Assembly (NCBI GenBank): GCA_031411575.1
Contig: JANOBJ010000248.1
Coordinates: 1 to 21,650, forward strand
Source of the DNA: JANOBJ01 sp031411575
GTDB lineage: Bacteria > Pseudomonadota > Gammaproteobacteria > Burkholderiales > Burkholderiaceae_C
Direction: 5' to 3'
DNA: 21,650 nucleotides
Under the pieces are notes generated by a model. That model was not told the origin of the DNA. It worked only from the letters and a program-made list of their open reading frames with translations, and searched no databases. Shown one piece after another: positions 14,495-21,500 of this stretch (its first letter is position 1; each line of letters begins with the position of its first letter). The translations under genes were made by a program, and so were the position numbers.

Positions 14495-15510
14495 GCGGCC
14501 TCCTTGAGCGCGCGCGCCTGTTGCTTGCGGGCGTAGGCCATGGCGGCTTCGCGCACCCAGGCGCCGTCCGCGTAGGCTTTCACGCGGGTGGCCAGGCGCT
14601 CCTTGTTGCAGGGGCCGTTGCCGTTGACGGTGGCCCAGAACTCGTCCCAGTCGATCGCGCCGTAGTCGTGTGCCTGGCGTTCCTCGTTCCACTTCAGGTC
14701 AGGGTCGGGCAGGGTGACGCCGAGCACTTTGGCCTGCGGCACGGTGGCGTCGATGAACTTCTGCCGCAACTCGTCATTGCTGATGCGCTTGATGCCCCAG
14801 CGCATGCCCTGCGCGCTGTTGGGACTGTCGGCGTCGGGCGGGCCGAACATCGCCAGCACCGGCCACCACCAGCGGTTGACGGCATCCTGCACCATGGCGC
14901 GCTGCGCTGCGGTGCCGGTCATCATGCTCATCAGGCTCTCGAAGCCCTGGCGCTGGTGAAAACTTTCTTCCTTGCAGATGCGGATCATGGCGCGCGCGTA
15001 CGGACCGTACGAGCAGCGGCAGATCGGCACCTGGTTCATGATGGCAGCGCCGTCCACCAGCCAGCCGATTACGCCGACGTCGGCCCAGGTCAGCGTGGGA
15101 TAGTTGAAGATGCTGCTGTATTTGGCGCGTCCGCTGTGCAGCGCGTCGATCATCTGGTCGCGACTGGTGCCCAGCGTCTCGCCGGCGCTGTACAGGTACA
15201 GGCCATGGCCGCCTTCGTCCTGCACCTTGGCGATCAGGATGGCCTTGCGTTTCAGGCTGGGCGCGCGGCTGATCCAGTTGCCTTCGGGCAGCATGCCGAC
15301 GATCTCGCTGTGCGCGTGCTGGCTGATCTGGCGCACCAGCGTCTTGCGGTAGGCCTCGGGCATCCAGTCGCGCGGCTCGATCTTGCCGTCGGCGTCGATT
15401 TTTTCGTCGAACGCGGTTTGCCGGGCCGCATCCAGCGCATCAGCAGGCGCCGCCACCGACTTCAGCGTGGGGCTCTGGCCGTCCGGAACGTCAAGGGATT
15501 GGGTGTACAT
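14491..15510 (-). CDS. paaA: Phenylacetyl-CoA epoxidase catalytic subunit PaaA
   Basis: Diiron oxygenase subunit that forms the 1,2-epoxide of phenylacetyl-CoA. The 339-residue protein carries the ferritin-like metal ligands in KVQDEGGHGLYLYSAGETLG and the second EXXH in CKEESFHQRQGFE, plus SYGPYARAMIRICKEE and AIDWDEFWATVNGNGPCN. A GGAG ribosome site precedes the ATG. It is the first gene of the paaABCDE operon, behind a palindromic operator. No other phenylacetate genes (ligase, isomerase, hydrolase) are in the window. Confidence 0.98.
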   Translation of the reverse strand: MYTQSLDVPDGQSPTLKSVAAPADALDAARQTAFDEKIDADGKIEPRDWMPEAYRKTLVRQISQHAHSEIVGMLPEGNWISRAPSLKRKAILIAKVQDEGGHGLYLYSAGETLGTSRDQMIDALHSGRAKYSSIFNYPTLTWADVGVIGWLVDGAAIMNQVPICRCSYGPYARAMIRICKEESFHQRQGFESLMSMMTGTAAQRAMVQDAVNRWWWPVLAMFGPPDADSPNSAQGMRWGIKRISNDELRQKFIDATVPQAKVLGVTLPDPDLKWNEERQAHDYGAIDWDEFWATVNGNGPCNKERLATRVKAYADGAWVREAAMAYARKQQARALKEAA

Positions 15511-15550
15511 CGCAAGCTCCAGTGCGCAGACTAACCGCGCCTTGACCCAA

Positions 15551-15588
15551 AGTATAGCGAATTAACCGACCGACTGGTCGGTTAATTC
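15551..15588 (-). promoter_or_regulatory. paaA promoter with perfect 30-bp palindromic operator (TetR/PaaR-type)
   Basis: GAATTAACCGACC (15559-15571) and GGTCGGTTAATTC (15576-15588) are exact reverse complements around a GACT centre. The ACCGACC/GGTCGGT core resembles operators of TetR-type PaaR regulators of phenylacetate genes in Burkholderiales. On the minus strand TATACT (15556-15551) is a plausible -10 about 40 bases upstream of the paaA start, so the palindrome covers the -35 region, consistent with repression relieved by phenylacetyl-CoA. The regulator gene is not in the window; no good -35 is seen. Confidence 0.8.
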
Positions 15589-15701
15589 AATTCCCGACGG
15601 TTTCATGGCGTTTTCAGCCGAGGTCGCGCGACGATTCTGATGCGCGCCGGCCTCACATCTGCTTACCGACCGGGCGCTTCCCCTGCGTAGGCTCGTAGGC
15701 A

Positions 15702-16373
15702 ATGAACCCACAACCCAACACCAAAACCCGGCGCCATGCCTTTTTGCTGGCTGTGTCCCTGACCGCGGTCACCGTGCCGAGCCTGCTCGCGGCCTGCGGC
15801 GGCGGTGGCGATGCTCCCGCCGCCCCCGCTGCCGCCGCGGCCACCGGCGGCACCCTGACCGCCGCGCCGCCCGCCATCACCGGCACCGCGACCACCCCCG
15901 CCACGCCGCCGACCGCCGGCACGGTGGCGCTGGACGCCGCCAGCAGTTGCGGAATTGCCAACTTCCAGACGGTGATGTTGCAACAAATCAATGCAGCCCG
16001 CGCCGCCGCCCGCAGCTGCGGCACCACCGCCTACCCGGCGACCACGCCGCTGGCCTGGGACGCCCCGCTGTTCTCGGCCGCCGCCAAACACTCGGCCGAC
16101 ATGGCGCAAAACAACTATTTCTCGCACACCGGGTTGGACGGCCGCTCGCCGGCCGACCGCGTCACCGCCGAAGGCTACGCCTGGCGCTCCACCGGCGAAA
16201 ACATTGCTGCCGGCTACAACGGCATTGATTCCGTGATGGCGGGTTGGCTGGCCAGTCCCGGCCACTGCGCCAACATCATGCGGGCGAGCTACGCCGACGT
16301 GGCCGTGTCCTGCGTGCAGCGCGCGGGCAGCACCTACGGCACCTACTGGACGATGGAACTGGGGCGGCGCTAG
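15702..16373 (+). CDS. CAP-domain (SCP/YkwD-like) lipoprotein
   Basis: Exported protein of unknown role with a CAP domain. The 223-residue protein begins with a positively charged region and hydrophobic signal ending in the lipobox SLLAAC (Cys32). The RRHAFL stretch at 10-15 is weakly Tat-like. A low-complexity Ala/Thr/Pro linker follows (about 33-80). The CAP domain (about 88-222) shows INAARAAARSCG, LAWDAPLFSAAAKHSADMAQNN, FSHTGLDGRSPADRV, STGENIAAGY and VMAGWLASPGHCANIM. The His and Glu of FSHTG and GENIA fit the CAP cavity. Related bacterial proteins are annotated only as SCP-like extracellular proteins. Its TAG stop shares the palindrome CTAG with the convergent small-subunit gene. Confidence 0.88.
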   Translation: MNPQPNTKTRRHAFLLAVSLTAVTVPSLLAACGGGGDAPAAPAAAAATGGTLTAAPPAITGTATTPATPPTAGTVALDAASSCGIANFQTVMLQQINAARAAARSCGTTAYPATTPLAWDAPLFSAAAKHSADMAQNNYFSHTGLDGRSPADRVTAEGYAWRSTGENIAAGYNGIDSVMAGWLASPGHCANIMRASYADVAVSCVQRAGSTYGTYWTMELGRR

Positions 16374-16828
16374 GGCATCATCGCAGCCGCCGCCTTGATG
16401 GCCTCCCGAATACGCCCGTAAGTCCCGCAGCGGCACACGTTCTCGATCGCGTCGATATCGGCATCGGTGGGATTCCTGGTCCGGCTCAAGAGGTCGACTG
16501 CCGCCATGATCTGCCCCGGCTGACAAAAGCCGCATTGCGGGACATCGCGATCCAGCCATGCCTGTTGCACCGGGTGGAGGGTGTCGCCGTTGGCAAGACC
16601 TTCAATGGTGGTGATGTTTTTTCCGGCAGCGAAGGCAACCCGTGTCGCGCACGTCGTCATCGCCTTGCCGTCGATCAGGCAAGTACAGGCCTTGCAAACA
16701 TCGGTGCCGCAACCGTATTTGGGGCCATTGATGCCAAGCTTGTCACGCAGTACCCACAGCAGGGCGAGGTCTGCGGGCGCCTCCACACTGACGGCCTTGC
16801 CATTGACGGTGAAACTGTAGTTGGGCAT
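16370..16828 (-). CDS. [2Fe-2S] small subunit of a molybdenum hydroxylase (isoquinoline 1-oxidoreductase alpha type)
   Basis: Electron-transfer subunit of a xanthine-oxidase-family enzyme. The 152-residue protein has a plant-type [2Fe-2S] site C40-X4-C45-X2-C48 with C60, and a second helical [2Fe-2S] site with CGFC (99-102) and CRC (132-134). The first site reads CGTDVCKACTC: the residue after the second cysteine is Lys where the family usually has Gly (CGAC), and an extra Cys50 is present. A strong ribosome site (AAGGAG) lies before the ATG. It is 11 bases downstream of the large-subunit gene. No FAD-subunit gene is near, which fits the two-subunit IorAB type. The substrate is unknown. Confidence 0.92.
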   Translation of the reverse strand: MPNYSFTVNGKAVSVEAPADLALLWVLRDKLGINGPKYGCGTDVCKACTCLIDGKAMTTCATRVAFAAGKNITTIEGLANGDTLHPVQQAWLDRDVPQCGFCQPGQIMAAVDLLSRTRNPTDADIDAIENVCRCGTYGRIREAIKAAAAMMP

Positions 16829-16839
16829 GGGGTGTCTCC

Positions 16840-19209
16840 TTAGCGAACGAAAACCGGATCAGGAAGCCTGCCGGCAGCAACGGGCGCAAACGACGGCTGG
16901 GCATTGAGCGGGAACTTGCGCGGCTTGATGCCAGTGGCGCGTGCATACGCGTTGGCGATGGCGCCCGAGCTGGCCGAAAACCCGACTTCGCCAAGTCCGG
17001 CGACGGGATCACCCACGTTCGGCATGATGATGACCTGCACAGACTTGGGAAAATCCTTCATCTTCGAAAATCGATAGTTTGCGTAGCTGGACTCCTGGGG
17101 CAGGCCGTCCCTGAACGTCAGCCCGGCATTCAGGACCAGCGAGATCGAGTCAGACAGTCCACCCTGCATCTGGGCCTCAATGCCGGAAGGGTTGATCGGC
17201 CGGCCCACGTCAATGGCCATGACGGCCTTGACCACCTTGGCGTTTTGCGGGTCACGGGCGTCGATTTCCACGAGTGTGGCCGTGAATGCCCGGGTTTCCT
17301 GGTGAACCGCTACGCCCTGCGCGAAACCCGCTGGCATGGCTTTGCCCCAGTTCCCGGCCTGGGCCACCGCCTGCAACACCGCGCGGGCCCGTGGCAGGCG
17401 CAGGTACTGGAGACGAAAAGCCACCGGGTCCTGGTTGAACGCCCTGGCGATCTCGTCGACCATGATCTCCTCGGTCGCGCGGAATGGCTGGATGTGCACC
17501 GAACGGAAGGAGGCGGTGTTCAGGTCGAGCGCGTAGGGCAGCAGTTCTTTCGAATGAACCCCCCAGTTGTAAGGCGAGGCCACCATCGTCTTGAACAATG
17601 ACAGCTCCACTGCGAGATTGCCGATGGTTTGCTGGACGTTTGGCGGCGCGGAAGCGGCGACGGCGGTGAACACCTCGGCGAAGCCGTGGCGGGTGTCAAC
17701 GCGCGGCGCCGCGCCGCGATGCTGGTAGCTGACCACCTGTCCCGCCACCAGCGTGGCGCGGATTTTCTGGTACTGGTGCGGCCGCATCCGGCCATGGCGC
17801 ACGTCATCGGAGCGGTGGTACATCAGTTTGCAGATGCGACCGGTGACCTTGGAGACGTAGGCTGCGGTTTGCACCGGATCCCAGAACAGGCGGCGGCCAA
17901 ACGAGCCACCGCTCGGCACCACATGTACCTTGAGGGCACTGACGGGCAGACCGATATCGGCGGCAATCGCCTGCTGCGTGATGATGGGTGATTGCAGGCC
18001 GGCCCAGATCTCGGCCGTGTTGGCGCGCACGTCGGCAATGGCGCAATCGACTTCCAGCGGCGCATGGGAGGCGGGCGCCATTTCAAATTCGCCCTCGACC
18101 GTCAGCGAACCCAGCGGCGGAATGGCGAACGGCACGATCGACTTTCTCAGGTTGGCCTGGATCGTCTCATTGGTCTGGCCCTTGATCGGTCCGTCGCCCC
18201 AGGTGATGTCCAGCGCGTTGGCCGCGGCCCACGCCTGGCCAAACGTCTCGGCCATGACGGCCACCCCGACCTGTCGCGGCGTGATGGCGCCGCCCGGCGG
18301 AACCACCACCACTTCGAGCACACCGGGCATGCCGCGCACGGCCGCCAGATTGTTGACGCTGACAACCGTGCCCCGGACTTGCGACGGCATCCGCATCATG
18401 GTTGGCTTGGCGTTGGGCACGTCCTGGTCCATCGTGAACTTCTTTTTGCCGGTGACGATGTCGCGTGCGTCCTGACGGCGGGTGCGCGTGCCGATCACCT
18501 TGTACTGCGACGCTGGTTTGCGCAGCACGTTGGTCGGCAGGGGCAACGCCGCGGCCGCGCTGGTCAGCGAACCGAAGGTCGCGCTGACTCCCCCAGGGCC
18601 TACAACGACCCCGGCGTTAATGGTGAGTGTCGACGGCGACGCCCCGAACCGGATCGATGCCGCGCTGATCAGGCGGGCCCGGGCCAGCGCTGCCAGCGTT
18701 GGCAGCCCCAGATCCAGTGATCGCACCGACGAGGAGCCACCCGTCAGCTGGTTGAAGATCAACTCCGGGCGCGCGTCCGACAGAACCACGTCCACCATGC
18801 TCAGCGGTACATCCAGCTCCTCGGCCACCATCATGGCGCTGGTGGTGTCGATGCCCTGTCCGGACTCCATGCGCGGAAGCTCCAGGCGGACCCGGCTGTC
18901 CAGGCCGATCGTCAGCTTGACCAGCGGCATGGTCGGCAGGGACGTCTGGGCGATGGCGTCACCGATGTCGTAATAGTCCACCGTGTCGGGCGGGGTCAGT
19001 GGCAAAGGCGGCAATGCCAGGCGTGGCACAAGGCTCAGCAACTGGGCGTTGGCGGCGGCCGGGGCGGCCAGATTTGCGCCAAACCCGGCTGCAACCGTCA
19101 GGACCGGCGTGCCAACGGCGCAAGCGATCCATTGGCGCCGGCTCAGCGCCGGGGGCTGCGTGCCGTGAGCCGATTCGTTGGTTGTCATCGGGGTTTCCGG
19201 ATCGTCCAT
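16840..19209 (-). CDS. Molybdopterin-binding large subunit (isoquinoline 1-oxidoreductase beta / aldehyde dehydrogenase type), Tat-exported
   Basis: Catalytic subunit that would hydroxylate an N-heteroaromatic or oxidise an aldehyde using a molybdopterin cofactor. I start at MDDPETPMTTNESAHG (789 residues) because AAGGAGA stands 6-7 bases upstream; an open frame adds 19 residues. A twin-arginine signal, SRRQWIACAVG (23-33), and a hydrophobic stretch ending near AANA indicate Tat export of the folded holoenzyme. Typical blocks are GIDTTSAMMVAEELDVP, TGGSSSVR, KYKVIGT-like SQYKVIGT, GGSFGRRLFWDPV, and the C-terminal GLGEVGFSASSGAIANA with the catalytic Glu near 741. The small subunit follows on the same transcript. 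No maturation factor or cytochrome c gene is adjacent. Confidence 0.92.
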   Translation of the reverse strand: MDDPETPMTTNESAHGTQPPALSRRQWIACAVGTPVLTVAAGFGANLAAPAAANAQLLSLVPRLALPPLPLTPPDTVDYYDIGDAIAQTSLPTMPLVKLTIGLDSRVRLELPRMESGQGIDTTSAMMVAEELDVPLSMVDVVLSDARPELIFNQLTGGSSSVRSLDLGLPTLAALARARLISAASIRFGASPSTLTINAGVVVGPGGVSATFGSLTSAAAALPLPTNVLRKPASQYKVIGTRTRRQDARDIVTGKKKFTMDQDVPNAKPTMMRMPSQVRGTVVSVNNLAAVRGMPGVLEVVVVPPGGAITPRQVGVAVMAETFGQAWAAANALDITWGDGPIKGQTNETIQANLRKSIVPFAIPPLGSLTVEGEFEMAPASHAPLEVDCAIADVRANTAEIWAGLQSPIITQQAIAADIGLPVSALKVHVVPSGGSFGRRLFWDPVQTAAYVSKVTGRICKLMYHRSDDVRHGRMRPHQYQKIRATLVAGQVVSYQHRGAAPRVDTRHGFAEVFTAVAASAPPNVQQTIGNLAVELSLFKTMVASPYNWGVHSKELLPYALDLNTASFRSVHIQPFRATEEIMVDEIARAFNQDPVAFRLQYLRLPRARAVLQAVAQAGNWGKAMPAGFAQGVAVHQETRAFTATLVEIDARDPQNAKVVKAVMAIDVGRPINPSGIEAQMQGGLSDSISLVLNAGLTFRDGLPQESSYANYRFSKMKDFPKSVQVIIMPNVGDPVAGLGEVGFSASSGAIANAYARATGIKPRKFPLNAQPSFAPVAAGRLPDPVFVR

Positions 19210-19276
19210 GAAGGTCTCCTTGTCTTTTGCTGCCATCGGAATGAGCGCCAGCTTATGGCGGTGCACCCGTTAGGGT

Positions 19277-19292
19277 TGTCGTTGCAACGACA
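19277..19292. promoter_or_regulatory. Perfect 16-bp palindrome between the molybdenum hydroxylase operon and the Crp/Fnr gene
   Basis: TGTCGTTGCAACGACA is fully self-complementary and has the same half-site spacing as a Crp site (TGTGA-N6-TCACA), here TGTCG-N6-CGACA. It lies about 68 bases upstream of the large-subunit start and 75 bases upstream of the regulator start, a good place for a shared operator. The assignment to the adjacent regulator is inference. Confidence 0.65.
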
Positions 19293-19366
19293 GGTCCGCC
19301 CCGAGGAAACCCCTGAATCCGGCCCGCAGGGAGTTGCGTAAAGTCAGGCTGTTCCCAAAACTGAAC

Positions 19367-20086
19367 ATGACAAGCCTGCAGGAGACACTTCAATCCAGCC
19401 TCTGGGCTGAAACACTCACGCCGCGGGAGCTGGCCCAGGTCTGCGCCGAGTCGTCAGAGCAGCGTGTGAGTGCGGGGACGCACGTCACCCGGATTGGCGA
19501 CATCGCCAACAGCTGGTATGGCGTCGGCGAAGGGGTGCTGATCATGACGGTGTGCTCGGCTGACGGCAAGGAGTCCACGTTTACCGGGGTCACCAACGGC
19601 GGCTGGTTCGGTGAGGGCACGCTGCTGAAAAACGGTCACTGGCGGTACAACGCGATCGCCGTACGCGATTCCCGGATCGTCTGCGTCCCGCGTGCGACGT
19701 TCCAGCGGCTGGTGCAAACCAGCCTGCCGTTCAACCATTTCCTGCTGTCCCACCTGAACGCGCGACTCGGCCTTTTCATCAGCCTCGTGGAATACGACCG
19801 GCTCTTGGGGCCAGAGGCTCGCGTGGCGCGTTGCCTGGCCAGCCTGTTCAACCCCGATATCTACCCCCAGACCGGCCGCTTCGTCAAACTCAGCCAGGAG
19901 GAAATCGGCCACCTGTCCGCGTTGTCGCGCCAACGTGCCAACCGTGCGCTGCAGCAATTGAACAACGCGGGCCTGCTGCGCATCGAGTTCGGCGGCGTCA
20001 CCATACTCGACCTGCCCGGATTGAGAAATTATGGCGGCACGGCTGGCGCCAACGCGCCCAGCCAGCGCCCGCGAAAGGCGGCATGA
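19367..20086 (+). CDS. Crp/Fnr-family transcriptional regulator
   Basis: DNA-binding regulator with an N-terminal cyclic-nucleotide-binding-like beta-roll (about 15-125), a long dimerisation helix (about 125-155) and a C-terminal winged helix (about 172-218). The protein is 239 residues from the ATG at 19367 (MTSLQETLQSSL); an upstream TTG in frame is unlikely. The recognition helix reads LSRQRANRALQQL (186-198), where Gln replaces the Glu of Crp's SRETVGR, suggesting altered base preference. There is no N-terminal Cys cluster of the Fnr type, and the phosphate-binding RxS motif of true cAMP binders is not evident. It is divergent from the molybdenum hydroxylase operon, a probable target. Confidence 0.9.
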   Translation: MTSLQETLQSSLWAETLTPRELAQVCAESSEQRVSAGTHVTRIGDIANSWYGVGEGVLIMTVCSADGKESTFTGVTNGGWFGEGTLLKNGHWRYNAIAVRDSRIVCVPRATFQRLVQTSLPFNHFLLSHLNARLGLFISLVEYDRLLGPEARVARCLASLFNPDIYPQTGRFVKLSQEEIGHLSALSRQRANRALQQLNNAGLLRIEFGGVTILDLPGLRNYGGTAGANAPSQRPRKAA

Positions 20087-20110
20087 CAAGCCCCGTGGCG
20101 CCGACCGCCC

Positions 20111-20194
20111 GGCCGTGCGTTTTCCGCCCGCTGCAGAGGTATCACGGCCCCGGGAGGGCGGCTCTCACGCGTACCGGCGGTCTTGACGAGCCGC
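20111..20194. other. Non-coding stretch with two inverted repeats after the Crp/Fnr gene
   Basis: GGCCGTG (20111-20117) pairs with CACGGCC (20143-20149), and GCGGCTC (20158-20164) with GAGCCGC (20188-20194), with loops of 25 and 23 bases. Both lie in the 208-base gap between convergent genes. No U-run follows either, so I do not call a terminator. They could end the regulator transcript by other means or be remnants of repeat elements. Confidence 0.35.
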
Positions 20195-20221
20195 GTTCAA
20201 CCTGGTGATCAAAACCGGAAT

Positions 20222-20249
20222 GCTACTATAAGTATAGCAAACTATGACC
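20222..20249 (+). repeat. 28-bp AT-rich palindromic repeat, copy 3 (intergenic)
   Basis: The only copy outside a gene, in the gap between the convergent Crp/Fnr gene and rlmJ. It matches the family pattern (GCTA, eight variable bases, ATAGC, one base, AA, two bases, ATGAC) without gaps and is nearest to copy 1 in its 3' part, AGCAAAC-A-ATGACC-like. Confidence 0.85.
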
Positions 20250-20279
20250 GGCCGACGCCGACCAGAGCACGATTTGACT

Positions 20280-20304
20280 CAGAAAAGGCGGTTTTCAGCC
20301 GCCT
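20280..20304 (-). terminator. Intrinsic terminator of rlmJ
   Basis: On the minus strand AGGCGG (20304-20299), loop CTGAAAA and CCGCCT (20291-20286) form a 6-bp GC-rich stem followed directly by TTTTCT. The stem overlaps the rlmJ stop codon (20297-20295), an economical arrangement. Confidence 0.75.
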
Positions 20305-21272
20305 GAGTCCAGGCTCGACGACTGGCCCCGCCCCCGGCCCAGCAGGGCCAGCAACTGCGGCAGCGCCGGCTGCAGCGCGGCCTTCAGCGTGTGCGGCGGG
20401 TTGATCACGAACATGCCGCTGGCGGTCAGCCCTGGCCGGTCATCGGGGCCGTGCGTCGGGTCCTGGCCGATCGCCAGCGTGGCGTGCAGCCAGGGTTTGC
20501 CGGCCTGCGTGGCCAGGGTTTTCAGCCGACGCGGCAGGTCATGCGCCTCGGGCCGCGGAATGATCGGGTACCAGACAGCGTAGGTGCCGGTCGGAAAACG
20601 CCGCAGACTGTCTTGTATGCAGGCGCTCACTTTCGGATAATCGCTCTTCAGCTCGTAGCTCGGGTCGATCAGCACCAGCGCGCGGCGGTTCGGCGGCGGC
20701 AAAAACGCCTTCAGGCCCTCAAAGCCGTCGGCGCGGTCCACCGCGATCTGCCGGCCCGCCTGCAACTGCGCGATATTGGCTACCAGCGATTTGCTGTCGG
20801 TCGGGTGCAGCTCAAACAGCTTGAGCTTGTCGCGCGCCTCGGTGCGCAGCAGCCGGTGGATCACAAACGGCGATCCCGGATACACCTTGAGCTTGCCGCC
20901 CGCGTTGAAACTGGCGATCAGGTCGCGGTACGCCAGGATCGCGGGCGCTATTGAATCAATAGCTAAAGATGACCCAGTGGCGGGGACCTTGGCGCCTTTT
21001 GATGCCGAAGCAGGGGCTGGAGGCGTTGCTGGCGCCGCCGGGGCCTTGGCCTGTCCCAGCGCGGCAAACAGCTTCACCACGCCGTCCTTGGCCTCTCCCC
21101 CGGTCTCGGCATAATCGCCGTCCAGCCGGTACAGGCCGGCACCGGCGTGGGTGTCGATCACCGTCAGCCCGGTCGCCTTTTGCGTCAGGTGCGACAGCGC
21201 GGCGATCAGCGTGGTGTGCTTCAGCACATCCGCATGGTTGCCGGCGTGAAAGGCGTGGCGGTAGGAAAACAT
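20295..21272 (-). CDS. rlmJ: 23S rRNA (adenine-2030-N6)-methyltransferase RlmJ
   Basis: SAM-dependent methyltransferase of A2030 in 23S rRNA. The 325-residue protein begins MFSYRHAFHAGNHADVLKHT, the family hallmark, followed by VIDTHAGAGLYRL (38-50), YPGSPFVIHRLLR (131-143), LFELHPTD, ADGFEGLKAFLPPPNRRALVLIDPSYE (catalytic motif DPSY at 203-206 instead of the common DPPY) and GLTASGMFVINPP. It is longer than the 280-residue E. coli protein. An Ala/Pro/Lys-rich insertion (about 73-112) contains repeat copy 4, read antisense to the repeat as SSLAIDSIA (101-109). It is followed by an intrinsic terminator. Confidence 0.95.
   Translation of the reverse strand: MFSYRHAFHAGNHADVLKHTTLIAALSHLTQKATGLTVIDTHAGAGLYRLDGDYAETGGEAKDGVVKLFAALGQAKAPAAPATPPAPASASKGAKVPATGSSLAIDSIAPAILAYRDLIASFNAGGKLKVYPGSPFVIHRLLRTEARDKLKLFELHPTDSKSLVANIAQLQAGRQIAVDRADGFEGLKAFLPPPNRRALVLIDPSYELKSDYPKVSACIQDSLRRFPTGTYAVWYPIIPRPEAHDLPRRLKTLATQAGKPWLHATLAIGQDPTHGPDDRPGLTASGMFVINPPHTLKAALQPALPQLLALLGRGRGQSSSLDSGG
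20947..20974 (+). repeat. 28-bp AT-rich palindromic repeat, copy 4 (inside rlmJ, opposite to the gene)
   Basis: Gap-free match to the family pattern; its GCTATTGA-A-TCAATAGC core is a perfect 8-bp inverted repeat around one base. It lies antisense to rlmJ and is read in the one reverse frame that avoids stops (the other two meet TAG or TGA). Confidence 0.85.
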
Positions 21273-21302
21273 GGCGCTATGGTAACGGGTGGGCTCGGGC
21301 GA

Positions 21303-21332
21303 TTGACGTAAGTGCTTGATTTTTCATATAAT
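21303..21332 (+). promoter_or_regulatory. Sigma-70 promoter of rplM
   Basis: TTGACG (21303-21308) and a consensus TATAAT (21327-21332) are 18 bases apart. The TATAATCGAAG string is identical to that of the ahcY promoter. Transcription should start near 21339, leaving a leader of about 160 bases before rplM. Confidence 0.85.
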
Positions 21333-21338
21333 CGAAGG

Positions 21339-21500
21339 CTCTGCAGCGCCTATGTGGTTCCGCGGCAGAGGTGGGGAATGCTTGGCTTGGGACGCTGTCC
21401 TGCACTTGGCGCACCTGCTGGCCACCTAAGAGGTTCTCATTAGAAGAACGCCGACCGTGGAAAAGAATCCGCCAAACCTTTATTTCTGAAGAGAAAACTC
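21339..21500 (+). other. Long 5' leader of rplM, possible regulatory RNA
   Basis: About 160 untranslated bases separate the promoter from the rplM ATG. Visible pairing includes CTCTGC (21339-21344) with GCAGAG (21365-21370). The 3' third is AT-richer and ends in a weak ribosome site (GAAGAG). Ribosomal protein operons often carry such leaders for autoregulation; I do not recognise a named leader family here. Confidence 0.4.

Noticed and set aside
14495..14692. Longer N-terminus for PaaB (167 codons)
   Set aside because: The extra part is Arg/Gly-rich shadow sequence of paaA; the ATG at 14494 has a strong AAGGAGG site and the family length.
15551..15575. A fifth copy of the 28-bp element at AGTATAGCGAATTAAC
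   Set aside because: It shares only the ATAGC core, lacks the GCTA start and the ATGAC end, and is explained by the paaA -10 box and operator.
21352..21429. 25-codon leader peptide in front of rplM
   Set aside because: No ribosome site before its ATG and no regulatory codon bias; short open frames of this size occur by chance.
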